A DNA stretch of 64,000 bases, taken from assembly GCF_902148855.1 (NCBI RefSeq), contig NC_043972.1, forward strand, positions 35,037,496-35,101,495, in the 5' to 3' direction. The notes beneath the pieces were generated by a model. It was not told where the DNA came from, ran no database searches, and saw only the letters and a program-made list of their open reading frames with translations. Source of the stretch: Sphaeramia orbicularis. Its lineage: Eukaryota > Chordata > Actinopteri > Kurtiformes > Apogonidae. Below are positions 1 through 17,727 of this stretch, piece by piece (within the stretch, counting starts at the first letter, position 1; each line of letters opens with the position of its first letter). The position numbers and the translations under genes are program-made.

Positions 1-15
1 ATGTGTCATACTCAC

Positions 16-7079
<7,064 letters not shown>

Positions 7080-7382
7080 TTTTCTACACTATTTTCACCA
7101 TGCACTCTGATTCAAGTAACATAAAATATCCTTCAAAGATTAGCTCGAAGTAGCAGGCTAATGAGCTCGGCTAGCTAACTGGCCGAGAGAAGACGGAAAA
7201 TGTCGAGAGTGTCCGATAATTGGCGAGACCGCCCCAGGACGCGTTCCATTCCATTTCATGTGGGTCACATTCAGATGCCTCTGGAGTGTGGAGGGCATTC
7301 AGATAGAGCATGGCTTTGTAGTATAGAGTAAGCGCCGCATCGCTACGGCGTCCAAGTACTCTAAAGTCGGTAGTATCCTGTA

Positions 7383-7468
7383 ATGGAAACGGTCTTCAGG
7401 AATAGTACCTGGTACCCGAGTCGAGCCGAGCCGAGCCGAACCGGTTCCATGTAGTGGAAACGCGGCAT
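7383..7468. repeat. GAGCC-rich dispersed repeat fragment
   Basis: A segment with GGTACCCGAGTCGAGCCGAG and the inverted motif pair TAATGGAAACG (left) / GTGGAAACGCGGC (right) resembles ends of teleost miniature DNA transposons. Flanking duplications are not clear, so the family is not assigned. Confidence 0.45.
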
Positions 7469-7566
7469 AAGACACTTCATATTCTAATTATGGGATGGGG
7501 GGGCGGGGGGGGTCCTCAACTTAAACACAAGTAAATGTGTGTTCTAATTTAATAAAATGAAACACT

Positions 7567-7702
<136 letters not shown>

Positions 7703-10000
7703 ATATAATATGATATAAAAATATATTACATACTATATAATACTATGTATATTTGTATATAACTTATATTCTAAACAATAATAACAATAACAATAAATAT
7801 ATAGTATTACACTTTATATTCTAACAATGGGACAAGAAAAAACACAAATAATTGCATACACATACTTTAGTTTTTGTTAACATGCAATACTCTTTATGCC
7901 AAACTGAGGTGTTTTCTGTTTTTTAATTCATTTCATGAAATTATGTGATGTTATGTGCGGAAAAAACACACAAAAACATTCAAGGGTGAACAGGAAATAC
8001 AAAAGAGAATCTTCTATTTATAATACAAATTTTTTGCACATATATACATATATGAATACATAAATAATTAAATAAATAATAACAGTAACAACAACAATAA
8101 TAATAATAATAAATACATAAATGAAATTGAATCTCAGAACATCAAACTTAAAGTAATTCATGAATAAATATGTAACTGAAATCAATAAAAAAAAAATTTA
8201 AAAAAAGTAGGGTGAATGGACATCTCGTATTTCCACTTTAGAAGCCTAATTTCAGCCAAGGGCCACTAATGTCATAAATACGTTCTAATGGTGCATATTA
8301 ATAGAGCTAAACTAGCTTTTTGGATCATCTTGAATTTAAATAATGCATCATTCAAATGACCAAAAGTGGTTTGTGGGTAAACTCCTCAGGACTTGGTGCA
8401 TTGTGAAGAGTGAGTGATGCAGATCAATCAAGTGATTATACTGCCTGTATCCCATTGAGTTAGAGTCCAGAGAGGAAGATGATATTGATGAAGTGACATT
8501 AAATTATAGTGTTCTTTCCTTGATTTGAGGCATTTAATTCACATGGTGCAGACGTTGATACAATAGCAATGCTTCTTCAATATATATAAATTAATTAATG
8601 TATAACTAAATGATAATGCAACTTAAACATGATGATTCTATGGACCGTTAAATATCCCTCCTTGAATCATAATTGAGCCATGGACTAAAGGTACATGAAT
8701 AATCCTTGACACTTGTCTTGATTTACCCAAATAGCACAAATATGGAGAATCCAATGAATTCTAATGATCCGTAGCATGCCAGCATTAGCACAAGTAATAT
8801 GTTTATGACTTAACAAACATTGTGTATAGGGGGGTGTATAATCATGCTTAGAGGGGTTGATGGTGATCCGGTGGACATTCAGCAACTACCTCTCACTTAA
8901 TGCATTTTATTCTAAACTTTGATAGTTGTAAGCCATGTAAGCCAAAAGCAAGAAAAACAGCAACAACAAATAGGCTGAGCTGGTTTAAAAGACTTCTGGT
9001 TACTTTCACTAATCCTATATCGAAGTATTCTGTAATGATTCAATAGCAAATTTCTGCAGTTGCAGCTAATTTGCCAGGAAAACGCCACAATAAACCACAA
9101 CATAACACAGACAATCCCTCACCACATACAGAAAACAACCCAATGTTCTTCATTTAAAATATCCCAAGAGCTAGACAGAGGTGCCCAATGTAGATGTTTT
9201 TTTACTTTCAGGTAATTTTGTAAAACTGCATTCTCCTCATTGCCTGCCAGGTGGAGCAACAGTATCAAACACTGAGTGTGAACAAATACTTGCACAGTAT
9301 TAGTTGTTCAAATGTGTCGTCTTTTATGGGGATTTACTGCATTGTAAAAAAAAAAAAGAGCATTTAAATGTACGTAATTCTGATAAACTTAGTCAATCAA
9401 AGAGTACATTACACCTTCTATGCTTAAGGACCAGTTGAAATGGGTAATACATTTGAAAATCGCTGAAGAAGAAACACTACTGCTATGTCTGTAATGTCTG
9501 TGTCACATAAAAAACATGTTTTTTTAAACTGGTTGAAGTAAAAGCCCTCTATTGTCATTATTTCATTAGCATTTCAAACAGGCATTTTTTTGTTAATTCA
9601 AAATTCTTCTGGTGTTTGTAAAATGTTATTGATTGTGCCATTTTTTTTTTCTTCACCTACGTACATGGCTCATCTGGAACAGGTAATTCATCCCATCCCC
9701 TGTGGACATTTATGAACCATTTCTATTTTGATACAAATGATTTGATTAGTTTTCAATATGACTATTTTAGGATTTAATGGTAGCAAGAAAAGCAGCAGGA
9801 AAATTTGGAATCATCCAGTTGAAGTTCTTTATTTCTTGAGCTCATCTTTACATATTTATGTATAACTGAGCATCAGTGACCACTGCAGACTGAATACTGT
9901 TTTCATGACTAACATATACTGTCCTGTCACAGTGTATTTGACTAGACTTGTGCATAGTATGGAGTATTTCTTTATGTTGTACTGCTTCTGTGTCAATATT

Positions 10001-10253
10001 TACCTCCGCCAAGGAGGTTATGTTTTTGCCAGGGTTTGTTTGTCTGTTTGTTTGTTTGTTTGTTTGTCTGTCCGTTAGTGTGCAACATAACTCAAAAAGT
10101 TATGGACAGATTTGGATGAAATTTTCAGGGTTTGTTGGAAATGGGATAAGGAAGAAATGATAAAATTTTGGTGGTGATCGGGGGTGGGGGGGCCCACGGG
10201 GGGGGCCACTGATCAGCCTTGGCGGAGGTCTGTGCTCTCCGAGTGCTTCTAGT
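10001..10253. mobile_element. Miniature DNA transposon with CCTCCGCCAAGG ends
   Basis: The segment begins with CCTCCGCCAAGGAGG and ends with CCTTGGCGGAGG followed by a short tail, giving inverted ends of about 12 bp around a non-coding interior with a (TTTG)n run. I recognise it as a very common teleost repeat but cannot name its superfamily with certainty. It abuts the 5' end of the L2-type LINE copy. Confidence 0.65.
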
Positions 10254-11398
10254 TTGTTTTGTGTCAGTTGGTAACTTTAAATCTGAGCAGACCAAAATTA
10301 CATGTGGAGTCCCCCAAGGCTCCATCCTGGGGCCCCTCCTGTTCAACATCTACATGCTTCCACTGGCTCAGATCATAGAAAAAAACAAAATAGATTACCA
10401 TAACTATGCAGATGACACACAGCTCTACATTTCAATGTCCCCAGGTGACCATAACCCCATACAAGCACTGGGTAAATGCATGGAGCAAATATCTGAATGG
10501 ATGGGCCATAACTTTCTTCCGTTAAACAGAGAAAAAACTGAGGTAGTCGTTTTTGGACCCAAGGAGGAGCGTCTTAAAATCAGCATGCAGCTCCAGTCAC
10601 TTCAGTTAAAAACCTCAGACCAGGCCAGGAATTTGCGTGTTGTCATGGATTCAGACCTGAATTTTAAAAACCACATACAAACAATTACAAAGTCAGCTTA
10701 CTATCACCTCAAGAACATTTCTAGGATTAAAGGACTGATGTTGCAGCAGGACCTTGAAAAACTTGTCCATGCATTTATCTTTAGTCGAGTTGACTACTAT
10801 AACAGTATCTTCTGTGATCTCCCTAAAAAGTCTATTTGATGACTGCAACTGATCCAGAATGCTGCTGCTCGAGTCCTCACTAAGACCAAGAGAGTGGACC
10901 ACATCAGTCCAGTTCTGAGGTCTCTACACTGGCTCCCTGTCTCTCAGAGAATAGACTTCAAAATTTTCTTACTAGCATATAAAGCACTGAATGGTTTAGG
11001 CCCAAAATACATTAGAGACCTTCTAGTTCAGTATGAACCATCCAGACCACTTAGGTCATCTGGTGCAGGTCTGCTCTGTGTTCCCAAAGTCAGAACTAAA
11101 CATGAAGAATCAGCGTTCAGTTTCTATGCTCTGTATATCTGGAACAAACTACCAGAAAATATCAGGTCTGCTGAGAGTCTGAGTTCCTTTAAGTCCAGGT
11201 TAAAGACTCACCTGTTCACTGCTGCCTTTGACTAAAAGGCTTTTGACTTTTTAAATTTTATATTCTCTTTTAAACTCTGCACTGCAACTTTTACTTTAAT
11301 ATGTGTGTGTTTTCATTTTTATTTTATTTTATTCTATTTCATTTTATTTTTTTGATTTTATGTGTTTTCTTACTCGCTGTTTTTAATCACCTTTTTTT
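10254..11398 (+). mobile_element. L2/Maui-like LINE, 5'-truncated reverse transcriptase
   Basis: Translated plus strand gives the RT palm motifs [17 protein letters not shown] and YADDTQLY, then a thumb and C-terminal region (SLHWLPVSQRIDFKIFLLAYKALNGLGPKYI; ending LKTHLFTAAFD with a stop at 11233-11235). The copy lacks the endonuclease and N-terminal RT. A stop at 10837-10839 interrupts the frame, with RT similarity continuing in another frame from 10840. The YADDTQLY box and C-terminal signature fit the L2/Maui clade. The T-rich 3' tail runs into the fold-back element at 11400 and appears to resume at 13762. Confidence 0.9.
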
Positions 11399-12370
11399 AC
11401 GGAAGCGTATTGCATTCACAAAAAAAATAATAATTTCGGCTCTGTTTTTCTGAATTAATGAGATAATTATCTCATAATTACGAGAAAAAATAAGTTAAAA
11501 AAAAATCGGCGCTGTTTTTCTGAGTTTATGAGATACTGTTTCCTGAAAAAAAAAAAAAAGCTCTGTTTTTCTGAGTTTATGAGATACTGTTTGCTGAAAA
11601 AAAAAGCTCTGTTTTTATCAGTTTACCAGATACTGTTTTCCGAAAAAAAAAAAAAAAAAGCTCTGTTTTTATGAGTTTACGAGATACTGTTTTCCGGAAA
11701 AAAAAAAAAAGCTCTGTTTTTATGAGTTTACGAGATACTGTTTTCTGAAAAAAAATAAAATGTGGCTGTGTTTCTCTGTCAGTGGGACAGTGGTCCCTGG
11801 TCCAGGCAGGAGCTCCTTCTATCTGTGCTGCTGAAAGCCTCTCGGGGGAGCGTGAAGTTGTTTCCGTTCTCGTAACCGGTTCCGATTACGGATCATGGAA
11901 CTAGTTTCATTCACAGAAATCAGAACCAAGCCCCGCTTCGTGCACGGATCAAGCCCTTCAAGCACACCGGCGCTCGGAGCCTGTAACCCTGCTTCCTGAC
12001 AGGGCACGACCGCGGTGATGGGAGTTGGCATTAATGAAGTCAAATAAAATGACATTCACCAGCATTAAAGAAAATATACACAGCAGAAGAGTGCAAATGT
12101 GGATTCATTTATTTGTCGGACCTGATGGAAAGCATTAGTCAGAACTAGATCCATGGAGGAGCGGCTTGGTGTACCGGTTCGTCCCCCCTCCAATAACTTT
12201 CCATCAGGTCCAGGTGGACAGCTATCCGCTCCCCGGTGTGTAAGCCGGACTGGAGCGGGTGGACGGAGCAGCTCAACTCGACAGAACCCCGGCGCTCGGA
12301 GCCTGTAGCCCGGCTTCTTGACAGGACAGGACGCGGTGATGGGAGTTGGCATTAATGACTACCACTACTA

Positions 12371-12663
12371 CTAGGACTCCTGCCATGGGGCGGGTGTCCT
12401 GTCCCGGTGCATTGGGCCGACCAGGTGAACCAGTGTTTTCCATGGCTGGTGGTCCTGTGCCAGCTGCTCTGCGTCCTCCATGGTAACTCCATGTTGTTGG
12501 AGGTCGCCTGCAATGACGTCGAGCCATCGGGTGCGGGACTTGCCTTGTGGTCGTTTCCAGTCTGCGGCCTTTGGGTCAAACTGAAGGATGGCTCTTGTTG
12601 GATGGTCAGGAGGGAGGCGGAGGACATGACCGAACCAGCGGGGGCGACGTTGCGCGGTCAGGT
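12371..12663 (-). mobile_element. Captured LINE 3' end inside the fold-back element
   Basis: The minus strand reads LTAQRRPRWFGHVLRLPPDH, then RAILQFDPKAADWKRPQG, RTRWLDVIAGDLQQHGVTME and HRDRTPAPWQES before a TAG. This is the RNA-binding-like C-terminal tail common in fish non-LTR reverse transcriptases. The frame is intact over about 95 codons and is followed by a short (TAG)n run, as at a LINE 3' end. The clade is not certain. No RT palm is present. Confidence 0.8.
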
Positions 12664-12820
12664 TGGATGCTTTGGGCTGGCGTGTGCGGGCTCAACTCGA
12701 CAGAACAGCGGCGCTCGGAGCCTGTAGCCCGGCTTCCTGACAGGACAGGACGCGGTGATGGGAGTTGGCATTAATGAAGTCAAATAAAATGACATTCACC
12801 ATGATTAAAGAAAATATGCG

Positions 12821-12915
12821 TCTTGGTGTCCCGGTTCACCCCCCACCCCCGGACAGCTTTCCATCAGGTCCAGGTGGAAAGCTATGGGGGTGGGGGGTGA
12901 ACCGGGGCACCAAGA
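12821..12915. repeat. Nested hairpin in the fold-back element
   Basis: Left arm 12821-12863 (CTTGGTGTCCCGGTTCACCC...) and right arm 12870-12915 (its near reverse complement) are separated by a few bases, giving a GC-rich stem within the larger palindrome. Confidence 0.75.
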
Positions 12916-13420
12916 GCTCCTCCACGGATCTAGTTCTGACTAATGCGTTCCATTAGGTCCGACAAATAAATGAATCCACATTTGCACTCTTCTGCTGTGT
13001 ATATTTTCTTTAATGCTGGTGAATGTCATTTTATTTGACTTCATTAATGCCAACTCCCATCACCGCAGTCGTGCCCTGTCAGGAAGCAGGGTTACAGGCT
13101 CCGAGCGCCGGTGTGCTTGAAGGGCTTGATCCGTGCACGAAGCGGGGCTTGGTTCTGATTTCTGTGAACGAAACTAGTTCCGTGATCCGTAATCGGAACC
13201 GGTTACGAGAACGGAAACAACTTCACGCTCCCCCGAGAGGCTTTCAGCAGCACAGATAGAAGGAGCTCCTGCCTGGACCAGGGACCACTGTCCCACTGAC
13301 AGAAACACAGCCACATTTTATTTTTTTTCAGAAAACAGTATCTCGTAAACTCATAAAAACAGAGCTTTTTTTTTTTTTTTTTTTTCCAGAAAACAGTATC
13401 TCGTAAACTCATAAAAACAG

Positions 13421-13454
<34 letters not shown>

Positions 13455-13533
13455 CGGAAAACAGTATCTCGTAAACTCATAAAAACAGAGCTTTTTTTCC
13501 GGAAAACAGTATCTCATAAACTCATAAAAACAG

Positions 13534-13564
<31 letters not shown>

Positions 13565-13761
13565 CCAGCAAACAGTATCTCATAAACTCAGAAAAACAGA
13601 GCTTTTTTTTTTTCAGGAAACAGTATCTCATAAACTCAGAAAAACAGCGCCGATTTTTTTTTTTAACTTATTTTTTCTCGTAATTATGAGATAATTATCT
13701 CATTAATTCAGAAAAACAGAGCCGAAATTATTTTTTTTTGTGGATGCAATACGCTTCCGTA

Positions 13762-15792
13762 CCTTCTGTAAAGCACATACCTAAAACATGAGTCTATTTT
13801 AGCAAAGCTATGTCTGTGAAAAGAATAACAAATATGTACTGAAGGCAGATTCACTGACAACTTATTTTTGCAAGCACATAGTTAAATCACTGCAGGGTGT
13901 GGATATGGATTAACATGCCAACATGAGTGCTTTGTCAGAGTGATGAAGTAGACATTAGAGACTTAAATGAAAAAAAAAAAGGACAACAGACACGTGAAGC
14001 AGGGCGAGACAAATTTATTGATACTGCACATGTCGTGCCCAAAGTGCAAAATAAAATCACTAAAACACAATGAGTTTAGTTGAAGAGAAAATATATTGGT
14101 AGGATTTTAATTGGCAGCTTTGTTGCAAGTCGTAACATCACAGCAGCTGAATGCAGCTCCGGTTTAGTTTTGCCCCCCAGGAAAAGTTATCCAGAGGAAA
14201 CTAACGTGAGATGCCTGTCTCAAATGCGTAGTTACAGTCTTCAGTCTCAGGGTTTCGTTCTTCTGACTGTTCCAAATGTCTGTACTGAGCTAGGAAATAA
14301 AGGCATTGAAATATGTTGCTCCCTCTGTGTAAATTTGTCCAATATATAGAAAGAACATAAAGAAACCAACAAACAAACCAATAAAATAAATAGATATGCC
14401 CCTCTCTTGACTTCTGGTTAACTAATTTAACCTTAAGTTTGGCTCTTGAGAAACTGAGATACGGTTAGAAAGAGAGCTTTGGAATTCTATAACATTTGGA
14501 AGATGTTTCTAGAAATAATTAAGAATGGTGATATTGAAGGGGTAGTGAATAACTGACTAATTGGGATCATATATCATTTACTGTGGGAATGTACATGTAC
14601 AGCTTTATTTCAACTCTATACTTAAGTTTTATTTATTATGTAATTTAATTTGTTTTTTTTTTATTTGATACTCTCAGCACAATAACTGTGACATGTTTTT
14701 GAGGTTTATTTTCTTTATTTTCATTTCAAGTATTTATTTATTTATTTTGCCTTTTTTATATGTATTTTATTGTTATCTATTTCTTCTCTGCCATGTTCAA
14801 GATGTTCACGGTGTTTGATGGTTTTGTTATGAATGAAAATCAATAAACATATGCTTAAAAAAATAAATAAATATTAAAAAATTTAAAAAAATAAAATAAA
14901 ATAAAAGAATGAGTGTCCCTTATCTCTCTCCACACCTACATAAGCTATACAAGTCTGGAATGTCGGGGCTCAATTTATGGAGCTTCTCATGTGTAAGATA
15001 AACCCTCAACAACCATTTATACTGCTCAAGCTTAAAATGTGTGCTAGCAGCTCTTTTGTACACCCTTCTCCAATCTTCAGCAGGTATTTCCACCTATAGA
15101 TCCTCAGTCTATGCTTTTAATTTAGATTTTTTAAGGGGATTTTAAATGGCATGGAAACAGAAACATCAGAATGTAGATGTTTTGCCTAATTTGTTTACAT
15201 CCTTCTCTCATCTGGATTTATGTATGTTTGGTTGCTACTATAACCTTGGTAATTGTGTAGTAATTGTTAAAGTTGCACTTTTCTTATGAGATTTCAGGTT
15301 GTTCATGGTTTTTCATGTTATTCACATTTTTCTAAAAGATACTTTGTAGATGTAAACATTTAATAATGTAATGTTACCTTTTTTACTCTAAAACATAGAG
15401 AAATGTTTGGAGTTGTCATTATTTGTAAGTTATTATCATATTATTTTACTAGTCTGACCCACTTGAGATCATATTGGGCTGAATGTGGCTCCTTACCTAA
15501 AATCAGTTTGACACCCCTGATTTAAATAATGTAATGCATGTATTATGTGCATAATTCTCACTGCAACAGATTACTTTAGAGATTATTAAAGAAGCAGCAA
15601 AGGATTGAGATGGCTTTTAAAGACTAACCTGGAGTGATTGCATATCTCTTGCGGCCATCCCAGTGTCAAGTGTGCTGGTATACTCTCAGTTAAGGTTGTC
15701 TGATAGAAGGATTGAACAGACTACACAGTTTAGACAAAAAAGTCACTCACTGTTATATTTTGTTGGACTGCCATTAGCTGTAAGTGGGGCAC
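13762..15792. other. Intergenic DNA, probable LINE remnants
   Basis: The first bases (CCTTCTGTAAAGCAC) look like the resumed tail of the L2-type LINE split by the fold-back element. Around 14600-14900, T-rich sequence ending CAATAAACATATGC and an A-rich tail resembles a LINE 3' end, but no coding motif supports it. The rest is unassigned. Confidence 0.4.
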
Positions 15793-16292
15793 TGTCATGT
15801 GTCGTCGTGTGTGTTGATTTAGTTTAGGTATTTTGTTTTGTTTCTTCCTGTTTTGTTTTGGTGATGGTGGTCATCTTCCTGTTTGGTCTGCACTCTGTCA
15901 GTCTTGTCTCTGTCTTTCCTAACCCCACCATTGCTTGCACCTGGTGTCCCTCTTGTTATTGTCCACATCTGTTTGTGATCCCTGCCTTCCCTATATATTT
16001 CTCCTCACTCCCTTTGTCTCTTGTCAGTGCGTCGTTTCTGTGATCTTGAGAAGATCAACAAATGATAAGAATCTTGAACCTCATGTTATCAACCTTAGAC
16101 TTTTTAGTTCGTATAGAGTACGTTGTACTTCTCTTTTAGTTATAAGGATTTTTTTTTAGAGCACGTTGTGCTTTCTCTTTTTGTTTATCCATTTTTGTAC
16201 CTTGAGAACTTTGTTAAATAAATCCTTTTTTTGACCACTGAAAAAAGGTGTCTCGTTGCATTTGGGTCCACACCAAGTGTCGTGCCGTAACA
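15793..16292 (+). mobile_element. Solo LTR of a retroelement, probably Ty3/Gypsy type (fossil)
   Basis: A 500-bp unit starts TGTCATGTG and ends CGTAACA (TG...CA), flanked by a perfect 5-bp direct duplication GGCAC (15788-15792 and 16293-16297). It holds an AATAAA near its 3' side. No internal coding region or second LTR is present, so this is a solo LTR left by recombination. Family assignment rests on size and remembered fish LTR sequences. The intact duplication suggests a modest age. Confidence 0.8.
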
Positions 16293-16443
16293 GGCACACA
16301 TTCAGCGTGGCATCATTTTGATAAGCTTATGCAATGTGACAGCAATTGTTTAGTCATATTTCTTTATGCATAACATTGTTGAACTTAGAACTAGACCAAA
16401 TGAAGGGAGCCAGTGTGTGTATGTACTGTGTCATCTTTTAACA

Positions 16444-17038
16444 CAGTGGTTCCCAACCATTTTTAGCTCATGACCCCATTTAAACATTACACATTTTTTG
16501 GTGACCCCAGACATTCAACAGACTTTTTTTTTTTTTTTTTTTGCTAAAATTAATTTGTTTTTGATCATGTAATAGTTTGCTATACTATGTTGCAATAAAC
16601 ATTAACTTTAGATGACATTTAGGCTACATAATGCATATTATTATGGACAGAGGCAGAAAAGCCAGGTGTAGGTTACTGCACAAAGTGAGAATTTTATTTT
16701 CCTTGGTCAGGATATGTACAGTCAGTCCAGCTTGGATTTACAAGGCTGACAATTAATACTGAACGAACAAGAACTCAAACTATGAATTATGAAAGAGCTG
16801 CAGCGTCTTAAACTGACTATAATGAACATTTGGAAGATAAACAGTACCACAGTGCTTCAGTTTCAGCTCCAGAGTTTGTCATGTCTTTTATGTATTGTAA
16901 TTGTCTCTCTCAACTCACCATATATTTTTTATTAGAAAGTTGTTGTTTTTTTAATCAATTACCAGAAATTTCAGGCGACCCCATTTGAATTCCAGATGAC
17001 CCCACATGGGGTCCCAACCCCAAGGTTGAAAAACACTG
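16444..17038. mobile_element. hAT-type miniature element, 595 bp
   Basis: Ends CAGTGGTTCCCAACC and GGTTGAAAAACACTG form imperfect inverted repeats, with further mirrored GACCCCA blocks inside. A perfect 8-bp target duplication TTTTAACA flanks it (16436-16443 and 17039-17046). Non-coding, AT-rich interior. The 8-bp duplication and CAG...CTG ends define hAT. Confidence 0.9.
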
Positions 17039-17200
17039 TTTTAACACGTCACAGTACACATTTGATGTGTTAAAAGATGTTTCAAAAGACATTTGTGCTT
17101 TAGTAGATGTGCAGCTGGGGACGTCAGGATCCTCAGATAGCATAACCTTTGTATATTATTCAAGAACTCACACAAAACACAAGTAAGATTTTTGGAAGCA

Positions 17201-17206
17201 TTTATT
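17201..17206 (-). promoter_or_regulatory. Poly(A) signal for the first S100 gene
   Basis: AATAAA on the minus strand about 85 bases after the stop at 17291. Confidence 0.5.
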
Positions 17207-17290
17207 GTGGTTTATAGAGTCACTGACATTATGTACTTCAAAGTCAGTGCATGGTAGATCCATGAATCTTGAACAAGAATCTGTACATGA

Positions 17291-17668
17291 TCACTGTGAT
17301 ACTGGTTCTGAACAACTCATGAACAAAAACACCATTCCCACAAGAGAAAGGAACTCCTTGAAATCAACACAAGAATCTTTGTCTTGGTCCAACATTGTCA
17401 GCGTATCCTCAGCATCCTTCTAAAGAAAGAAAAACAGCAGGTCTCAGATTTATAAGTAGACTGTAAAGTAAAATTATGATACTGACAGAATTTTTCTGTT
17501 GATATGTAGTGCAACTTGTTTGCTTACGCAAGCTGATAGACCTGACCCGAACTCCGTGGCGAGTAATTTAGACAATTCTCCTTTGGTTAGTGTCTCACAG
17601 TCTCCGTCTTGTTTAGCATAGGTATGAAATGTGTCATACAACTGTGCAAGTACCTCACACATTCCCAT
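17291..17668 (-). CDS. S100 family EF-hand protein (first of three)
   Basis: Small calcium-binding dimeric protein. Coding exons 17668-17528 and 17419-17291 join in phase 0 to give 89 residues, typical S100 length. The ATG at 17668 has a good context (ACACCATGG) and lies 5 bases after a splice acceptor, so an upstream non-coding exon is expected, as in most S100 genes. Exon one carries the S100-type pseudo-EF loop (KQDGDCETLTKGELSKLL). Exon two carries a canonical loop DQDKDSCVDFKEF, with Asp at positions 1, 3, 5 and 9 and Glu at 12. The C-terminal helix (FLSLVGMVFLFMSC) is hydrophobic as in the family. Orthology to a named S100 cannot be fixed by eye. The same strand and exon layout as the copies at 29.5 and 40.6 kb imply a tandem family. 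Confidence 0.85.
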
Positions 17669-17697
17669 GGTGTCTACAATGAAAAACATGCATATTT

Positions 17698-17727
17698 AAT
17701 TACACTCACCCATGGGTGAGTGTAATT
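17698..17727. repeat. Perfect 30-bp palindrome
   Basis: The segment reads identically on both strands, centred on CCCATGGG (half-site AATTACACTCACCCA). It lies in the intron about 25 bases upstream of the first S100 coding exon acceptor. Confidence 0.9.

Larger units (their letters stand above)
11400..13759. mobile_element. Fold-back DNA transposon with ~0.8-0.9 kb inverted arms
   Basis: Left end CGGAAGCGTATTGCATTCAC is mirrored at the right end (13740-13759), both ends flanked by TA. The arms, about 11400-12205 and 12870-13759, are near-perfect reverse complements differing mainly in A/T-tract lengths. Each arm carries about five tandem copies of a roughly 55-bp unit (core GAGTTTACGAGATACTG) separated by A or T runs, then a unique GC-richer segment. 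A separate module (core GGTGATGGGAGTTGGCATTA) occurs near 12015, 12337 and 12753, and inverted near 13050. The centre holds an antisense LINE fragment. No transposase is visible, so the element is non-autonomous. Superfamily is unknown. Confidence 0.85.

Noticed and set aside
11505-13625. Regularly spaced ~55-bp repeats that could suggest a CRISPR-like array
   Set aside because: The spacers are A/T runs, the copies occur on both inverted arms, and the setting is a eukaryotic transposon.
13203-13631. A 142-codon Lys/Tyr/Phe-rich minus-strand frame with internal repeats
   Set aside because: It reads through the tandem units and T runs of the fold-back arm.
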